DNA from: Halobacillus andaensis
Lineage (GTDB): Bacteria > Bacillota > Bacilli > Bacillales > Halobacillaceae
Reading direction: 5' to 3'
Length of the DNA stretch: 64,000 nt
Assembly: GCF_014636475.1 (NCBI RefSeq)
Contig: NZ_BMEL01000001.1
Coordinates: forward strand, 806,001 to 870,000
Numbering within the stretch: the stretch's first letter is position 1; each line of letters opens with the position of its first letter. Below are positions 23,494 to 34,543 of this stretch, one piece after another. The notes beneath the pieces are model-generated. The model was not told the origin of the DNA. It saw nothing but the letters and a program-made list of their open reading frames with translations, and ran no database searches. The position numbers were made by a program, and so were the translations under genes.

Positions 23494-25023
23494 ATGCAAC
23501 AAGTCTCGAAAGTGTTTTACATTTCTGTTGTTGTAGCTGTATTGTTCATCATTTGGGGTGTATTACCTGACTCCTTAGTACAATCAGGAAGCCTTTCTAC
23601 TGTAACAACAAATGTACAAGGGTTTATAACAGACAAATTTGGTTGGTTTTACTTACTCTCTGCAACAGGCTTTCTTATTTTTGCCATCTATTTGATTTTT
23701 TCTAAATATGGAAAGCTTAAATTAGGAAAGGAAGAAGATGAGCCTGAATATCCTTACATTACTTGGTTTGCTATGTTATTTAGCGCCGGCATGGGGATTG
23801 GACTTGTTTTCTGGGGCGCAGGAGAACCGCTCTCTCACTTCCATGCACCACCCGGCCTTGAAACAGAGGCTCAAAGTCAAGATGCTGCCAGAGAAGCTAT
23901 GAAGTACAGTTTCTTCCACTGGGGCTTTCACCCTTGGGGGATTTATGCCGTACTTGCTCTTGCTCTTGCTTACTTCAAATTTAGAAAAGGGGCTCCAGGG
24001 GTTATAAGTGCAGCACTCGTACCGTTATTAGGAGAAAAGAGAATTAAAGGCCCCATTGGTACAGCTGTTGATTTCATTGCTGTATTTGCTACAATCTTTG
24101 GTGTTGCTACATCTCTAGGTTTTGGTACCTTACAGATCGCAAGTGGTATATCATTTTCATTTGACGGAATTGATAATACATTTGGTCTTCAGCTTATAAT
24201 TATTTTTGCTGTAACTGTGCTGTTTATGACTTCAGCGATGACCGGTTTAAATAAAGGGATTAAGTATTTAAGTAATACAAACATTGTACTAGCTTTATTA
24301 CTCATGTTCTTCCTTTTATTCGCAGGTCCCACAAACTTTATAATGGACTATTTCACCTCAACCTTTGGCTCATACGTAAGAGATTTACCATATATGAGCT
24401 TTAGAATGACTCCATTCTCTGAAGACAATACGTGGGTCGCTGACTGGACCATCTTCTATTGGGCCTGGTGGATTTCATGGGCTCCATTTGTCGGAACGTT
24501 TATCGCTCGTGTGTCTAAAGGACGTACAATACGTGAATTTATTTCAGGGGTATTACTAGTACCTACGATCTTCGGCGCACTTTGGTTCTCCGTATTTGGC
24601 GGAACGGCCATCAACCTGGAATTTTTCGAAGGAGTAGACATTTACTCTGACGTTAGTGAATTAGGTGAAGAAGTTGCCCTATTCTCTACTCTTCAGCATA
24701 TCCCGCTGGGCGGCGTTATGACAGTAATTGGTCTATTGCTGATCAGCACATTCTTTATTACTTCTGCTGACTCTGCAACATTTGTATTAGGTATGCAAAC
24801 AACAAACGGAAGTCTTAACCCTGCACTAAAAGTTAAATTCATCTGGGGAATCATTCAAGCAGGGGCTGCCGCAATCCTGCTATGGCAAGGCGGATTAAGT
24901 TCCTTGCAGACAGCAGCTATTATCGCAGCCTTCCCTTTCACCATTATAATGATTCTCTTGTGTTTCTCCATGTTTAAAGAGTTTCAGAATGAAGGTAAAA
25001 AAGTCGGACTTAAGAAAAAATAA
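23494..25023 (+). CDS. BCCT-family osmoprotectant transporter (OpuD-like)
   Basis: A sodium-coupled betaine/choline/carnitine carrier of 509 residues with twelve membrane helices. Family signatures are AGMGIGLVFWGAGEPLSHF (helix 3, sodium and substrate site) and the tryptophan motif WAWWISWAPFVGTFIARVSKGRTIREF (helix 8). It imports compatible solutes such as glycine betaine for osmotic protection. The exact substrate is not readable from sequence. I prefer the ATG at 23494, eight bases after AAGGA; the ATG at 23485 overlaps the ribosome site. The C-terminal tail is short (KEFQNEGKKVGLKKK). Confidence 0.93.
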   Translation: MQQVSKVFYISVVVAVLFIIWGVLPDSLVQSGSLSTVTTNVQGFITDKFGWFYLLSATGFLIFAIYLIFSKYGKLKLGKEEDEPEYPYITWFAMLFSAGMGIGLVFWGAGEPLSHFHAPPGLETEAQSQDAAREAMKYSFFHWGFHPWGIYAVLALALAYFKFRKGAPGVISAALVPLLGEKRIKGPIGTAVDFIAVFATIFGVATSLGFGTLQIASGISFSFDGIDNTFGLQLIIIFAVTVLFMTSAMTGLNKGIKYLSNTNIVLALLLMFFLLFAGPTNFIMDYFTSTFGSYVRDLPYMSFRMTPFSEDNTWVADWTIFYWAWWISWAPFVGTFIARVSKGRTIREFISGVLLVPTIFGALWFSVFGGTAINLEFFEGVDIYSDVSELGEEVALFSTLQHIPLGGVMTVIGLLLISTFFITSADSATFVLGMQTTNGSLNPALKVKFIWGIIQAGAAAILLWQGGLSSLQTAAIIAAFPFTIIMILLCFSMFKEFQNEGKKVGLKKK

Positions 25024-25095
25024 AAAAATTAAAGGTTTATTTTATGAACCGCCCCCTGTCAAGTAGACAGGAGAAATCATTAAAACTAATTGAAA

Positions 25096-25136
25096 CGGCT
25101 TTAGCTCTACACTCTATAGAGCTAAAGCCGTTTTTC
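25096..25136 (+). terminator. terminator of the BCCT transporter gene
   Basis: A 14-bp stem CGGCTTTAGCTCTA with its complement, followed by TTTTTCC. Confidence 0.9.
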
Positions 25137-25151
25137 CTTTTTGTAAACAAC

Positions 25152-25409
25152 TTAGCAATAGAAATGTAGGTACTCATCTATTTCAAGAAAGAGGTCTTCC
25201 AATGTTTCATTATTTCTCCCGCTTCATCGATTATCCCCCGTCAGATAATCACTTACAGTTGCTTCCATCAAAAATGTTTCCATTATTAATTTTTCCAAAC
25301 ATTGTACACATGCTTCTCTGTACTTTTCGCCGATCTTCAAACCAGTATCTCGTAACATAGAATATGGAACAGATTTCTTGAACAGTATATTTCCTATTCT
25401 CATAAGCAA
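25152..25409 (-). pseudogene. possible decayed small gene with an in-frame stop
   Basis: The minus-strand frame starting MRIGNILFKKSVPYSML runs 61 residues to a TGA at 25224. It then continues for 23 protein-like residues (ETLEDLFLEIDEYLHFYC) to a TAA at 25152. No ribosome site precedes the ATG. It could be a small gene broken by a stop, or chance. No family recognised. The rest of 25137-25640 contains nothing I can support. Confidence 0.22.
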
Positions 25410-25640
25410 GGAGAACTTTGTGCTTGTATAAAGAAGATTACCAAGGTTTGATATAGAAAAACTTCCCCCTTAATTGGACTACCTTAATAAAAGAGAAGCC
25501 TTTTACATAAATAAAACTACGATAACAAATCAATTAAGCAGAAAACATTGCTTTTGCATTATGATAACAATTAGATAACATAGCGTCTTTCTCCCATGTT
25601 CTTTGATACACTTTATTTTATAGAAGGAGTGGTAAAAGAG

Positions 25641-26042
25641 ATGATACGATTCGCAATGAGCGGCATACTTATATACAGCTTGTTTGTCATTCTTTTATCA
25701 GGATGCAATGCAGGCGATGAAGACATAAAAGTAATAAGCGCAAAACCCTCAGGATATGAAATTAACCTTTACACACATCCAGATGACGAAGAACAAGCCA
25801 AAGATTATATGGAAGCTTTATTAAACTGGAAGACAAGTCAGGAAGATGACGACTTTTTAGCTTTCAATGAGACCACAACGAATACAAAAGATATTGACCT
25901 CACATCTGATCAATTACCCGCTCTTATCATCTATAAAGAAGGTCAAGCGATCCAAACTATTACGGGTGAAGATACAAGCCCTACAGATATTATAGATACA
26001 TTAGAAAACACTGTTGCCATTACAGAAAATCAAAACTCCTAA
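25641..26042 (+). CDS. slp: small lipoprotein, Slp-like
   Basis: A 133-residue lipoprotein: a signal peptide with lipobox LLSGC (Cys22), then a soluble domain with a thioredoxin-like flavour (EINLYTHPDDEEQAKDYMEALLNW, LPALIIYKEGQAIQTITG) but without a CxxC. Between pdhD and speA B. subtilis carries slp, a small peptidoglycan-associated lipoprotein; position, size and lipobox agree. Sequence identity to Slp is not something I can measure. GAAGGAG lies 11 bases before the ATG at 25641. The gene is convergent with pdhD; repeat E3 is between them. Confidence 0.65.
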   Translation: MIRFAMSGILIYSLFVILLSGCNAGDEDIKVISAKPSGYEINLYTHPDDEEQAKDYMEALLNWKTSQEDDDFLAFNETTTNTKDIDLTSDQLPALIIYKEGQAIQTITGEDTSPTDIIDTLENTVAITENQNS

Positions 26043-26065
26043 GCCAAATGGGCTTAGGAGTTTTT
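26032..26065 (+). terminator. terminator of slp, left copy flanking repeat E3
   Basis: A 14-bp stem AAAACTCCTAAGCC with its complement, overlapping the end of slp, followed by T residues. The same stem occurs at 26625-26662. Confidence 0.88.
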
Positions 26066-26624
26066 AAACTTATAGAAGAAACCTAAGTTCTCTTTTTCAC
26101 CTCAACAATGTAAACATTTGTTGCATGAGAAAGAGGAAAGGGTTGTAGGAAACGACTCCCTTTCCAGGCTCCACACGACGTGGGGTCGTTCGATGTGGGC
26201 ACACGATGTGTCGAACTTAATTGAACTTCCCCTCTAAAAGGCTTCCTCAGGCTTTATCAGCCTTCCGGGGTCACACCTTATTCGTATCTCCCCTAGGAGT
26301 GTCACCGTTTCCTACAACCCTTTTTCGAAATAGATCACTGTAACAAGCATTTATTCAAGCTGTGCCCTTATGAAAACAGCGTTTGCTACAGGGTAGTCAC
26401 TCTACGATGGTTTCACGATCACGCTTTGATCAATGGAAAGGAGAAGGGGCGACTCCTGCGGGACGAGCAGACAGGAGAAGACCCGCAGGTCGCAGACCGA
26501 GGAAATTTTCCATCTTGCCCCGCGGAAAGCGGCGCTTTTTTCTGTTCCTTTCTTCCATACCAATAGGAAGGAACCATGTTATAAACTCCTATTAAATCCG
26601 TCTAAGCTTTATCGACAGCCTAAA
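26066..26624 (+). repeat. dispersed repeat E3, forward copy with an altered module A
   Basis: Module A starts GGGTTGTAGGAAACGACTCC (26130) and closes at GTTTCCTACAACCC. Its centre is replaced by about 70 unrelated bases (26176-26245) that include a GTTCGA/TCGAAC hairpin. Module B (26405-26590) is complete with CGACTCCTGCGGGACGAGC and CCCCGCGGAAAGCGGCGC. The right end is AAGCTTTATCGACAGCCT. Short frames inside are palindrome by-products. Confidence 0.85.
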
Positions 26625-26662
26625 AAAACTCCTAAGCCTATTTAATTTGGCTTAGGAGTTTT
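26625..26662 (-). terminator. terminator of pdhD, right copy flanking repeat E3
   Basis: The 14-bp stem AAAACTCCTAAGCC matches the slp terminator; the loop is longer (TATTTAATTT). Confidence 0.88.
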
Positions 26663-26670
26663 TTATAGGT

Positions 26671-28080
26671 TTATTTAGTGATATGAATAGGTTGACCCAT
26701 AGCAACTTCAGCAGCTTCCATCGTAATCTCACCAAGAGTTGGGTGAGCATGAATGGTAAGAGCTAAGTCTTCTGCTGTCATTCCTGTTTCAATAGCTAGT
26801 CCTAATTCAGCAATCATGTCACTAGCATTTGGACCTGCGACTTGTGCGCCGATGACTAGACCATCATCTTTACGAGTGATTAGCTTTAAGAAACCGTCAC
26901 TATTGTTAAGTGACAAGGCACGGCCGTTCGCTCCAAATGGGAACTTAGAAGCGTTAACTTCATAGCCTGCGTCTTTTGCTTCTTGTTCAGTATATCCTAC
27001 AGAAGCTAATTCTGGATCAGAGAAGACTACAGCTGGAATACCTAGGTAGTCAATTTCTGATTTTTCGCCTGCAATAACTTCCGCAGCGATTTTACCTTCA
27101 TAAGAAGCTTTGTGAGCTAATGGTGGTCCATCTACGATGTCACCAATTGCATAGATGTTATCAAGGCTTGTACGACATTGTTTGTCGGTTTTAATAACAC
27201 CTTTGTCGCTCATTTCAATACCAAGCTCTTCAAGACCAATTTCATCAGTGTTTGGACGACGTCCTACTGTAACTAGGACGTAATCAGCATCAACTGTTTT
27301 CTCTTCGCCTTTAACTTCATAAGTTACAGTTACACCATCTTCCTTCTCTTCAACACCTTTAGCCATGGCGTTTGTAACAACGTCAACGCCTTTTTTCTTC
27401 AGACGGCGTTTAACGAGAGAAGACATTTGCTTTTCAAATCCACCGAGAATGTCTTTTGTACCTTCAAGAATCGTCACTTCTGTGTCGAAGTTTGCATAAG
27501 CTGTACCTAATTCAGTACCAATGTAACCTCCGCCAATGACAACCATTTTCTTCGGTACTTCTGTTAACGCTAAAGCGCCAGTAGAATCAATGACACGATC
27601 AGAAAATTTGAAAGATGGAATCTCGATTGGACGAGAACCTGTAGCAATAATACAGTTGTTAAACGTGTAAGTTTGCGAGTTCTTATCATCCATAACACGT
27701 ACTGTATTTTTGTCTACAAAGTAAACCTCACCTTTTACGATGTCTACTTTGTTTCCTTTTAACAGACCTTCTACTCCGCCAGTAAGCTTTTCAACTACTC
27801 CACTTTTCCACTCTTGGACTTTAGAGAAATCAACGGTCGTATTTTCAGATTTGATACCCATGTCATCTGCACCTTTGGCATGTTCAAAGCGGTGACCCGC
27901 TTGAATGAGTGCCTTTGAAGGTACACAGCCGACGTTTAAGCAAACGCCTCCAAGGTTACCCTTGTCAACAATCGTAACCTTTTGACCTGTTTGAGCAGCA
28001 CGGATGGCAGCTACATAGCCGCCAGGTCCTGCTCCTACTACTAATGTGTCTAACTCAATTGGAAAATCTCCTACTACCAT
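26671..28080 (-). CDS. pdhD: dihydrolipoamide dehydrogenase, E3 of pyruvate dehydrogenase
   Basis: Reoxidises the lipoyl groups of E2 and makes NADH. The 469 residues have the FAD Rossmann motif [17 protein letters not shown], the redox disulfide [13 protein letters not shown] (about 44-56), the NAD-binding [10 protein letters not shown] and the C-terminal dimer motif [13 protein letters not shown] with the catalytic His. It ends the pdhABCD operon, 4 bp after pdhC. GGAGG precedes the ATG. Confidence 0.97.
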   Translation of the reverse strand: MVVGDFPIELDTLVVGAGPGGYVAAIRAAQTGQKVTIVDKGNLGGVCLNVGCVPSKALIQAGHRFEHAKGADDMGIKSENTTVDFSKVQEWKSGVVEKLTGGVEGLLKGNKVDIVKGEVYFVDKNTVRVMDDKNSQTYTFNNCIIATGSRPIEIPSFKFSDRVIDSTGALALTEVPKKMVVIGGGYIGTELGTAYANFDTEVTILEGTKDILGGFEKQMSSLVKRRLKKKGVDVVTNAMAKGVEEKEDGVTVTYEVKGEEKTVDADYVLVTVGRRPNTDEIGLEELGIEMSDKGVIKTDKQCRTSLDNIYAIGDIVDGPPLAHKASYEGKIAAEVIAGEKSEIDYLGIPAVVFSDPELASVGYTEQEAKDAGYEVNASKFPFGANGRALSLNNSDGFLKLITRKDDGLVIGAQVAGPNASDMIAELGLAIETGMTAEDLALTIHAHPTLGEITMEAAEVAMGQPIHITK

Positions 28081-28083
28081 ACT

Positions 28084-29400
28084 TTACGCCTCCATCATAA
28101 TAAGTTGTGGATCGTTCAGTAAACGCTTGATGTTATTCATTGCATGTTGAGCTGTCGCACCGTCAATCATACGGTGGTCAAAGCTTAAGGAAATAGCAAG
28201 TACTGGAGCTACAACTATCTCACCATCACGAACAACTGGTTTCTCTGCAATACGTCCAATTCCAAGAATAGCTACTTCAGGGTGGTTAATTACAGGTGTA
28301 AACCATTGTCCACCAGCAGAACCAATATTGGTGATCGTTGTAGATGCACCTTTCATTTCATCTGATCCTAGCTTACCATCTCTAGCTTTTACAGCCAATT
28401 CATTTACTTCACTAGAGATAGAGAAGATTGACTTACGGTCAGCATCTTTAACTACAGGAACGAGAAGTCCCTTATCTGTATCAGCTGCAATACCAATATT
28501 ATAATAGTGTTTCTGAATAATTTCATCCGTATTGTCATCTAAAGAAGTATTTAGAACTGGATATTTCTTAAGTGTAGAAACTAGTGCTTTTACAACATAC
28601 GGAAGATAAGTTAATTTAATATCTTGCTCTGCTGCTACAGCTTTAAATTTCTTACGGTGAGAGACTAATTCAGTAACATCTACTTCATCCATTAGAGTAA
28701 CGTGAGGAGCAGTATGCTTGGAATTAACCATCGCTTTAGCGATTGCCTTACGGATTCCACTCATCTTCTCACGAGTTTCAGGATAAGCTTCGCCTGCTGC
28801 AGGTGCTTGTTGTTCAGTAGATTCTGTAGAAGCTGTTTCTTCTGCCGTATCTTCAGATGCTTGTTCTTTAGTTGCAGAAGTTTGTTCTCCACTTAAGAAA
28901 CTGTCAACATCTTCTTTTAACACACGGTTGTTCTTGCCAGAACCTTGAACTTTACGGATGTCTACACCGTTGTCACGCGCATACTTACGCACGGAAGGCA
29001 TAGCGATGACACGCTTATCATTATCGACATCTTCATCTTCAGCTTGTACTGCCGGCTGTTCATCTTTCGATTCTTGTTTCTCCTCTTGTTTAGGAGCTTC
29101 TTCTTTTTCTTCTTTAGGTTCTTCTTTTTCTTTCTCTTGAGATTCATCAGCTGAATCTTCAGAACCGTCGTCGATTGTAATGATAACTGTACCTACAGTT
29201 GTTGTTTCACCTTCATCAACATGAATGTCTTTTACCGTTCCATCAACCTGAGAAGGAATCTCTACAACAGCTTTATCATTTTGTACTTCACAAAGTACAT
29301 CATCTTCTTTTACTTCGTCACCTGGCTTTACAAACCATTTTGCGATTTCACCTTCATGGATACCTTCACCAATATCAGGTAGTTTAAATTCAAACGCCAC
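28084..29400 (-). CDS. pdhC: dihydrolipoamide acetyltransferase, E2 of pyruvate dehydrogenase
   Basis: A 438-residue core enzyme. It has one lipoyl domain (about 1-80, lipoyl lysine in [12 protein letters not shown]) and a long Glu/Lys/Ala-rich linker. A peripheral-subunit-binding domain follows (about 130-167, [36 protein letters not shown]). The C-terminal catalytic domain ends with the active-site motif [10 protein letters not shown]. The GTG start lies behind AGGAGG. The acidic linker has very low complexity, which creates spurious frames on the other strand. Confidence 0.97.
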   Translation of the reverse strand: MAFEFKLPDIGEGIHEGEIAKWFVKPGDEVKEDDVLCEVQNDKAVVEIPSQVDGTVKDIHVDEGETTTVGTVIITIDDGSEDSADESQEKEKEEPKEEKEEAPKQEEKQESKDEQPAVQAEDEDVDNDKRVIAMPSVRKYARDNGVDIRKVQGSGKNNRVLKEDVDSFLSGEQTSATKEQASEDTAEETASTESTEQQAPAAGEAYPETREKMSGIRKAIAKAMVNSKHTAPHVTLMDEVDVTELVSHRKKFKAVAAEQDIKLTYLPYVVKALVSTLKKYPVLNTSLDDNTDEIIQKHYYNIGIAADTDKGLLVPVVKDADRKSIFSISSEVNELAVKARDGKLGSDEMKGASTTITNIGSAGGQWFTPVINHPEVAILGIGRIAEKPVVRDGEIVVAPVLAISLSFDHRMIDGATAQHAMNNIKRLLNDPQLIMMEA

Positions 29401-29428
29401 AGGTATTACCTCCTATTATTAGAGATGA

Positions 29429-30406
29429 TTAAAAGTTCACTACTTTATTTACTTTTTCCACAATGTCATTGTGGTTTGGAAGCCAAACTTCTTCAGCTTG
29501 TGTAAATGCATAAACCGTATCAGGAGCAGATACTCTAAGAACGGGTGCTTCAAGGTGAAGGATCGCTTTTTCTTGAATTTCTGAAACCACATTTGAAGCA
29601 ATTCCAGCTTGTTTCTGCGCCTCTTGAACAACAACCGCACGATTTGTCTTCTCAACGGAAGCTAAGATTGTCTCGTAATCTACTGGGCTTACCGTACGCA
29701 AATCAATCACTTCTGCACTTACGCCGTCTTTTTCTAATTCTTCAGCTGCTTTTAAGCAAGAGTGAACCATTGCACCGTAAGCCACTAAAGTAACGTCTGT
29801 TCCCTCACGCTTAATTTCAGCTTTACCAAGTTCAATCGTATACTCCTCTTCAGGAACTTCTTCACGGAATGAGCGGTAAAGTTTCATGTGCTCCAAGAAA
29901 ATAACTGGGTCGTTGTCGCGGATGGACTGAATAAGAAGTCCTTTTGCGTCATAAGGGTTTGAAGGAATAACAACTTTAAGTCCAGGCTGCTGAGCCATCA
30001 AACCTTCAAGACTGTCTGCGTGTAGTTCAGGTGTGTGTACACCGCCGCCAAAAGGAGAACGAACTGTAATCGGCATTGAACGAGTGTTACCTGAACGATA
30101 ACGATAACGAGCCATTTGGCCACTAATCGCGTCCATTGTTTCATAAACGAAACCAAAGAATTGAATTTCTGGAACCGGGCGGAAACCAGTTAGAGAAAGT
30201 CCAATTGATATGCCGCCAATTCCTGACTCAGCAAGTGGCGTGTCAAATACGCGCTCTTCCCCAAATTCATCCTGAAGACCTTCAGTCGCACGGAATACGC
30301 CGCCGTTTTGACCAACATCTTCACCGAAAACCAGCACGTTTTCATCATTTTTAAGTTCTGTGCGCATCGCGTCAGTGATGGCTTGAATCATTGTCATTTG
30401 TGCCAT
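29429..30406 (-). CDS. pdhB: pyruvate dehydrogenase E1 component, beta subunit
   Basis: A 325-residue transketolase-like subunit that pairs with PdhA to decarboxylate pyruvate with thiamine diphosphate. Signatures include [19 protein letters not shown] (cofactor glutamate region), [17 protein letters not shown] and the C-terminal transketolase fold [10 protein letters not shown]. The start lies 3 bp after the pdhA stop. Confidence 0.97.
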   Translation of the reverse strand: MAQMTMIQAITDAMRTELKNDENVLVFGEDVGQNGGVFRATEGLQDEFGEERVFDTPLAESGIGGISIGLSLTGFRPVPEIQFFGFVYETMDAISGQMARYRYRSGNTRSMPITVRSPFGGGVHTPELHADSLEGLMAQQPGLKVVIPSNPYDAKGLLIQSIRDNDPVIFLEHMKLYRSFREEVPEEEYTIELGKAEIKREGTDVTLVAYGAMVHSCLKAAEELEKDGVSAEVIDLRTVSPVDYETILASVEKTNRAVVVQEAQKQAGIASNVVSEIQEKAILHLEAPVLRVSAPDTVYAFTQAEEVWLPNHNDIVEKVNKVVNF

Positions 30407-30409
30407 GAT

Positions 30410-31537
<1,128 letters not shown>

Positions 31538-31686
31538 TTAGCGTTCCCAAAAAAGTAAAAAAACTGTACCGATTTCCTCTTATTGAATTTACCCTTAACC
31601 AAACTTTATTAATCCTAGCTGGCATATAAGCTAAACTGTTACAATTTTAGTAAGTTGATAATTGGTACAATGTATTTTCCTATTGT

Positions 31687-31715
31687 AGTTTAGCTCAATC
31701 TTCCTTAACCGTCAA
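31687..31715 (-). promoter_or_regulatory. candidate sigma-A promoter of pdhABCD
   Basis: TTGACG (31710-31715), a 17-base spacer and TAAACT (31687-31692) on the minus strand. Confidence 0.5.
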
Positions 31716-31857
31716 TAACTCTATTTTTAAATAATCATAAAGAATTGTTACGGTATTTAAGGTAAAGGTCTCGTTTGATTCTATCGATAAGTTTAGTACT
31801 GTACTACTCATTTTTGTGACCTGTATTAATTTTACGATTTTTTATATGGAGATGCAA

Positions 31858-31889
31858 ATAAAAAACCAGCTGATTTGGTTCAGCTGGTT
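31858..31889 (-). terminator. terminator of ykyA
   Basis: The hairpin AACCAGCTG...CAGCTGGTT is followed on the minus strand by six T residues. Confidence 0.85.
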
Positions 31890-31896
31890 TATCTAT

Positions 31897-32559
31897 CTAT
31901 TCTGCTTCCTCATAGTTAACATCAAGTTCAGCAGCATCATAAAATTCTTTCTTCATCTCATTATAGTCCGTCGTATACTGATTAAAAACTTCATTGGCTT
32001 CGATCACTTCATTGTAGCTGTCATTAATTTCATCTACTTTAGACTGAAGGTCTTCTTTTGTTAAATCTTCTTCTTGCATCATTTCATAAAGTTCACTGTC
32101 TAGACCAAGAGCCGTTTGATAAGCGTCATAAAGGTCCTGATAAGCCTCATATCGATTATCCATCGTATCAATCAATTCATTAGCTTTATCTTGTGCCTCT
32201 TCAGACTCAAGTTCATCTACCAAAGATTTAACTTCATCAAATTCTTCTTTTGCTTCATCGATACTTTCTTTTTCTGTATCGATTCGTTCTTTTCTTTCCT
32301 CTACTATAGAGCCAGCCTCTGCAGATAACTCCTGAATATTCTCCATGTCTTCAGAATCCATTTCAATAATCTGATTATAAATCTCTTCTTCTTCTTGCTC
32401 TAATTCTTGCAACGGCTCTTGCTGTTCTCTAAAATTCTCCTCTAGACTGACTGCCTCTTCCATGTGCTCATACATCTGTTCTTCTGGTGACTGGCTCGAA
32501 CAAGCGACCATTAAAAAAGTCGCTGCAGCAAGCAACGCCATAACTTTTAAGTAACGCAC
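31897..32559 (-). CDS. ykyA: YkyA family cell-wall-binding lipoprotein
   Basis: A 220-residue lipoprotein (lipobox LMVACS, Cys20) followed by an almost wholly helical, Glu-rich coiled-coil region. It matches the YkyA family, whose gene is beside pdhA in B. subtilis. I choose a GTG start at 32559, six bases after AGGGGG; the ATG at 32574 has no ribosome site and leads into that site. It is exported and probably associates with the wall; its function is unknown. The very high acidic content fits a halotolerant host. Confidence 0.85.
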   Translation of the reverse strand: MRYLKVMALLAAATFLMVACSSQSPEEQMYEHMEEAVSLEENFREQQEPLQELEQEEEEIYNQIIEMDSEDMENIQELSAEAGSIVEERKERIDTEKESIDEAKEEFDEVKSLVDELESEEAQDKANELIDTMDNRYEAYQDLYDAYQTALGLDSELYEMMQEEDLTKEDLQSKVDEINDSYNEVIEANEVFNQYTTDYNEMKKEFYDAAELDVNYEEAE

Positions 32560-32740
32560 TTTCTTCCCCCTCATGCTTAAAAAATCTTATGTATTTTCTA
32601 AATCATACCATCAATATTATAATAAAAAGGAACAAATTGAAAGGATTGGAAGTATTAATTGAATAATATTTATCGAAGTCAAAACCGCTTTTTTCTGTGT
32701 TAAAATAATTTGGAATGGGTTTATAGAAAGGATGTCGCAA

Positions 32741-33295
32741 ATGATTACGATGGAAGATATCGTTCGTGAAGGTCACCCTGCTTTACGAAAAGTTACGGAA
32801 GATGTAGAATTGCCTGCTTCCGAAGAAAATAAAGCTATTTTACTGGATATGCTTCAGTACTTAAAGAACAGTCAAGATGAGCAGGTATGTGAGCGCTATG
32901 GCTTAAGACCCGGGGTTGGGCTTGCCGCACCTCAGATTAATGTGAATAAACGCATGCTCGCTGTACATTTTTATGATTTAAAAGATAAATTATACAGCTA
33001 CGGTTTATTTAACCCAAGAATCGTAAGTCATTCTGTTGAACGATCTTATTTATCAACTGGTGAAGGATGCTTATCTGTGGATCGTGAAGTGCCCGGGTAT
33101 GTACCTAGGTATCGCAGAATTACAGTGAAAGGAACTGACCTTACAGGTAATGAGGTTAAACTAAGACTGAAGGATTTCGCTGCGATTGTTTTTCAACACG
33201 AGATTGATCATCTAAACGGCGTAATGTTTTATGATCATATCGATGCTGAAAATCCGTTTAAAGAGCCTGAAGGCGCAGTCGCAGTAGACCGATAA
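32741..33295 (+). CDS. def: peptide deformylase
   Basis: Removes the N-formyl group from new proteins. The 184 residues equal the length of B. subtilis DefB. The three metal-enzyme motifs are present: [15 protein letters not shown] and QHEIDHLNG (two histidines and the glutamate). The ATG at 32741 lies eight bases after AAAGGA; the ATG at 32732 overlaps the ribosome site. It is convergent with ykrA. Confidence 0.96.
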   Translation: MITMEDIVREGHPALRKVTEDVELPASEENKAILLDMLQYLKNSQDEQVCERYGLRPGVGLAAPQINVNKRMLAVHFYDLKDKLYSYGLFNPRIVSHSVERSYLSTGEGCLSVDREVPGYVPRYRRITVKGTDLTGNEVKLRLKDFAAIVFQHEIDHLNGVMFYDHIDAENPFKEPEGAVAVDR

Positions 33296-33317
33296 TTTCA
33301 TAGTAATTTTTTCTTTT

Positions 33318-33351
33318 AAAAAGGACTGCCGTAAAATCGGCAGTCCTTTTT
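33318..33351. terminator. bidirectional terminator between def and ykrA
   Basis: A 14-bp stem AAAAAGGACTGCCG with its complement, with T-runs on both strands. Confidence 0.92.
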
Positions 33352-33355
33352 ACTT

Positions 33356-34129
33356 TTATAGAAGTTTTAATTTGTATATAGCTTTTACGAGTCCGCCTTC
33401 TGCCACATCAGTTGTTACATAATCACTCACTTGTTTTGTGGCATCCACAGCATTCCCCATCGCCACACCTGTTCCGACATCACGGATCATTTCTATATCA
33501 TTTAAACCGTCACCAAATGCATACGTATCTTCTAACTTAACGCCTGCAGCTTGAATCATTTGATTAATACCTTGTGCTTTTGAGCCTCCTGATGGCAGTA
33601 CATCACAAGAGTATTGATGCCAGCGGATATAATCAAATTGTTGATGACAATCTCGATAATGGTCAATTTCATTTCCTTCACAAAAAACAAGCGATTGGTA
33701 GAGCTCGTTTTTCTTATAGAATTCTTCATCTACAGGCGGGTATTGAAAATGCAAGGAACCTAAACTAGTTTCAATTTCAGGTTTGTTTGGCTGAGAGGCC
33801 CTCATCCCTTCATGATTCATAAATACCATCGGGTGCCCTTGTGATTTTGCATCATGGTAAAGCTCCTCTAAATGCGAATGCGGCAGAGGGTTCTTATAAA
33901 TCGTTTCCCCTTCAAAAACAACATATTGACCATTAAAACTAACATAGGAATCGATTCCAAGGGTTTCTCTTATGTGTTCATACATAAAAGGAGCACGACC
34001 GGTAGCGATCGCACAGTATACTCCGCTATTTTGCAAATCTTTGATTGCCTGGATCGTCTCCACAGGCAACTCTTTATCGTGGTTTAGCAAGGTTCCATCA
34101 ATATCAAAAAAAGCAATCTTCTTCGTCAT
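33356..34129 (-). CDS. ykrA: HAD-family Cof-type phosphatase (YkrA-like)
   Basis: A 257-residue HAD hydrolase. The catalytic motif is FFDIDGTLL (Asp9 nucleophile, Asp11). Further motifs are AIATGRAP (motif II), the lysine region SGGSKAQGI, and FGDGLNDIEMI (motif IV). The C2B cap is typical of Cof-like sugar or flavin phosphatases. The start at 34129 follows GGAGG. The substrate is unknown. Its neighbours def and ykyA match the B. subtilis layout. Confidence 0.9.
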   Translation of the reverse strand: MTKKIAFFDIDGTLLNHDKELPVETIQAIKDLQNSGVYCAIATGRAPFMYEHIRETLGIDSYVSFNGQYVVFEGETIYKNPLPHSHLEELYHDAKSQGHPMVFMNHEGMRASQPNKPEIETSLGSLHFQYPPVDEEFYKKNELYQSLVFCEGNEIDHYRDCHQQFDYIRWHQYSCDVLPSGGSKAQGINQMIQAAGVKLEDTYAFGDGLNDIEMIRDVGTGVAMGNAVDATKQVSDYVTTDVAEGGLVKAIYKLKLL

Positions 34130-34344
34130 TTTTTTACCTCCAAGATTTCCAGAAACATTATTTATATGCTGGCTATACTTTAGCATGAGTGGATATATTT
34201 GAGAAGTTTTACGAAAGATATAACAAATTGAACAAGTCAAAATGTTTCTTTCTACGACAATCCGTATTATACTATAGATAACAGGGATTGGGCGGTTTAA
34301 CGTTTTTAGTGTCTTTCTTCATCGGTGAAAGGAGATGGATGCAC

Positions 34345-34416
34345 ATGATGAAGCGTCTAAGAAGAAAGCTTCGAAAACGTTGGAAAAAGATCATGGAACG
34401 TAAGAGCTATGCTTAA
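34345..34416 (+). CDS. possible 23-residue arginine/lysine-rich peptide upstream of rpoY
   Basis: MMKRLRRKLRKRWKKIMERKSYA is preceded by AAAGGAG at good distance (ten bases). More than half of the residues are basic. It lies about 130 bases before rpoY, partly upstream of the rpoY promoter candidate. It may be a real small protein, a leader peptide, or chance; the clean ribosome site argues for translation. No family recognised. Confidence 0.4.
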   Translation: MMKRLRRKLRKRWKKIMERKSYA

Positions 34417-34469
34417 ATTAAATGTCATATAGCGGAATATGACGGTTTCACCTTAATTTTTTTATGACT

Positions 34470-34493
34470 ATAACAAAAGAATCGTGCTATCAT
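34470..34493 (+). promoter_or_regulatory. candidate extended -10 promoter of rpoY-rnjA
   Basis: TGC followed by TATCAT (34488-34493), with a weak -35 (ATGACT) upstream. Confidence 0.4.
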
Positions 34494-34543
34494 TACACTT
34501 AGAACAAATGTGGAAATTATATCTAGTAAGGAGAGATAATGGA

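Larger units (their letters stand above)
31538..31896. other. pdh promoter region and leader
   Basis: The 359-bp gap between pdhA and ykyA is AT-rich and holds the predicted pdh promoter and the ykyA terminator. No gene is evident. Confidence 0.6.

Noticed and set aside
26383-26645. Arg/Pro-rich open frames in repeat E3 (also at 17994, 39515, 47240 and 60041)
   Set aside because: They lie inside palindromic repeats, occur in several frames at once, lack ribosome sites and have low-complexity Arg/Pro/Gly composition. They are by-products of the GC-rich palindromes.
28945-29154. Phe/Leu/Arg-rich plus-strand frames opposite pdhC
   Set aside because: They are the complement of the Glu/Lys-rich linker of E2 and have no independent support.
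31540-31680. Possible riboswitch in the pdhA leader
   Set aside because: The leader is AT-rich with no conserved riboswitch core or terminator/antiterminator pair that I can recognise.
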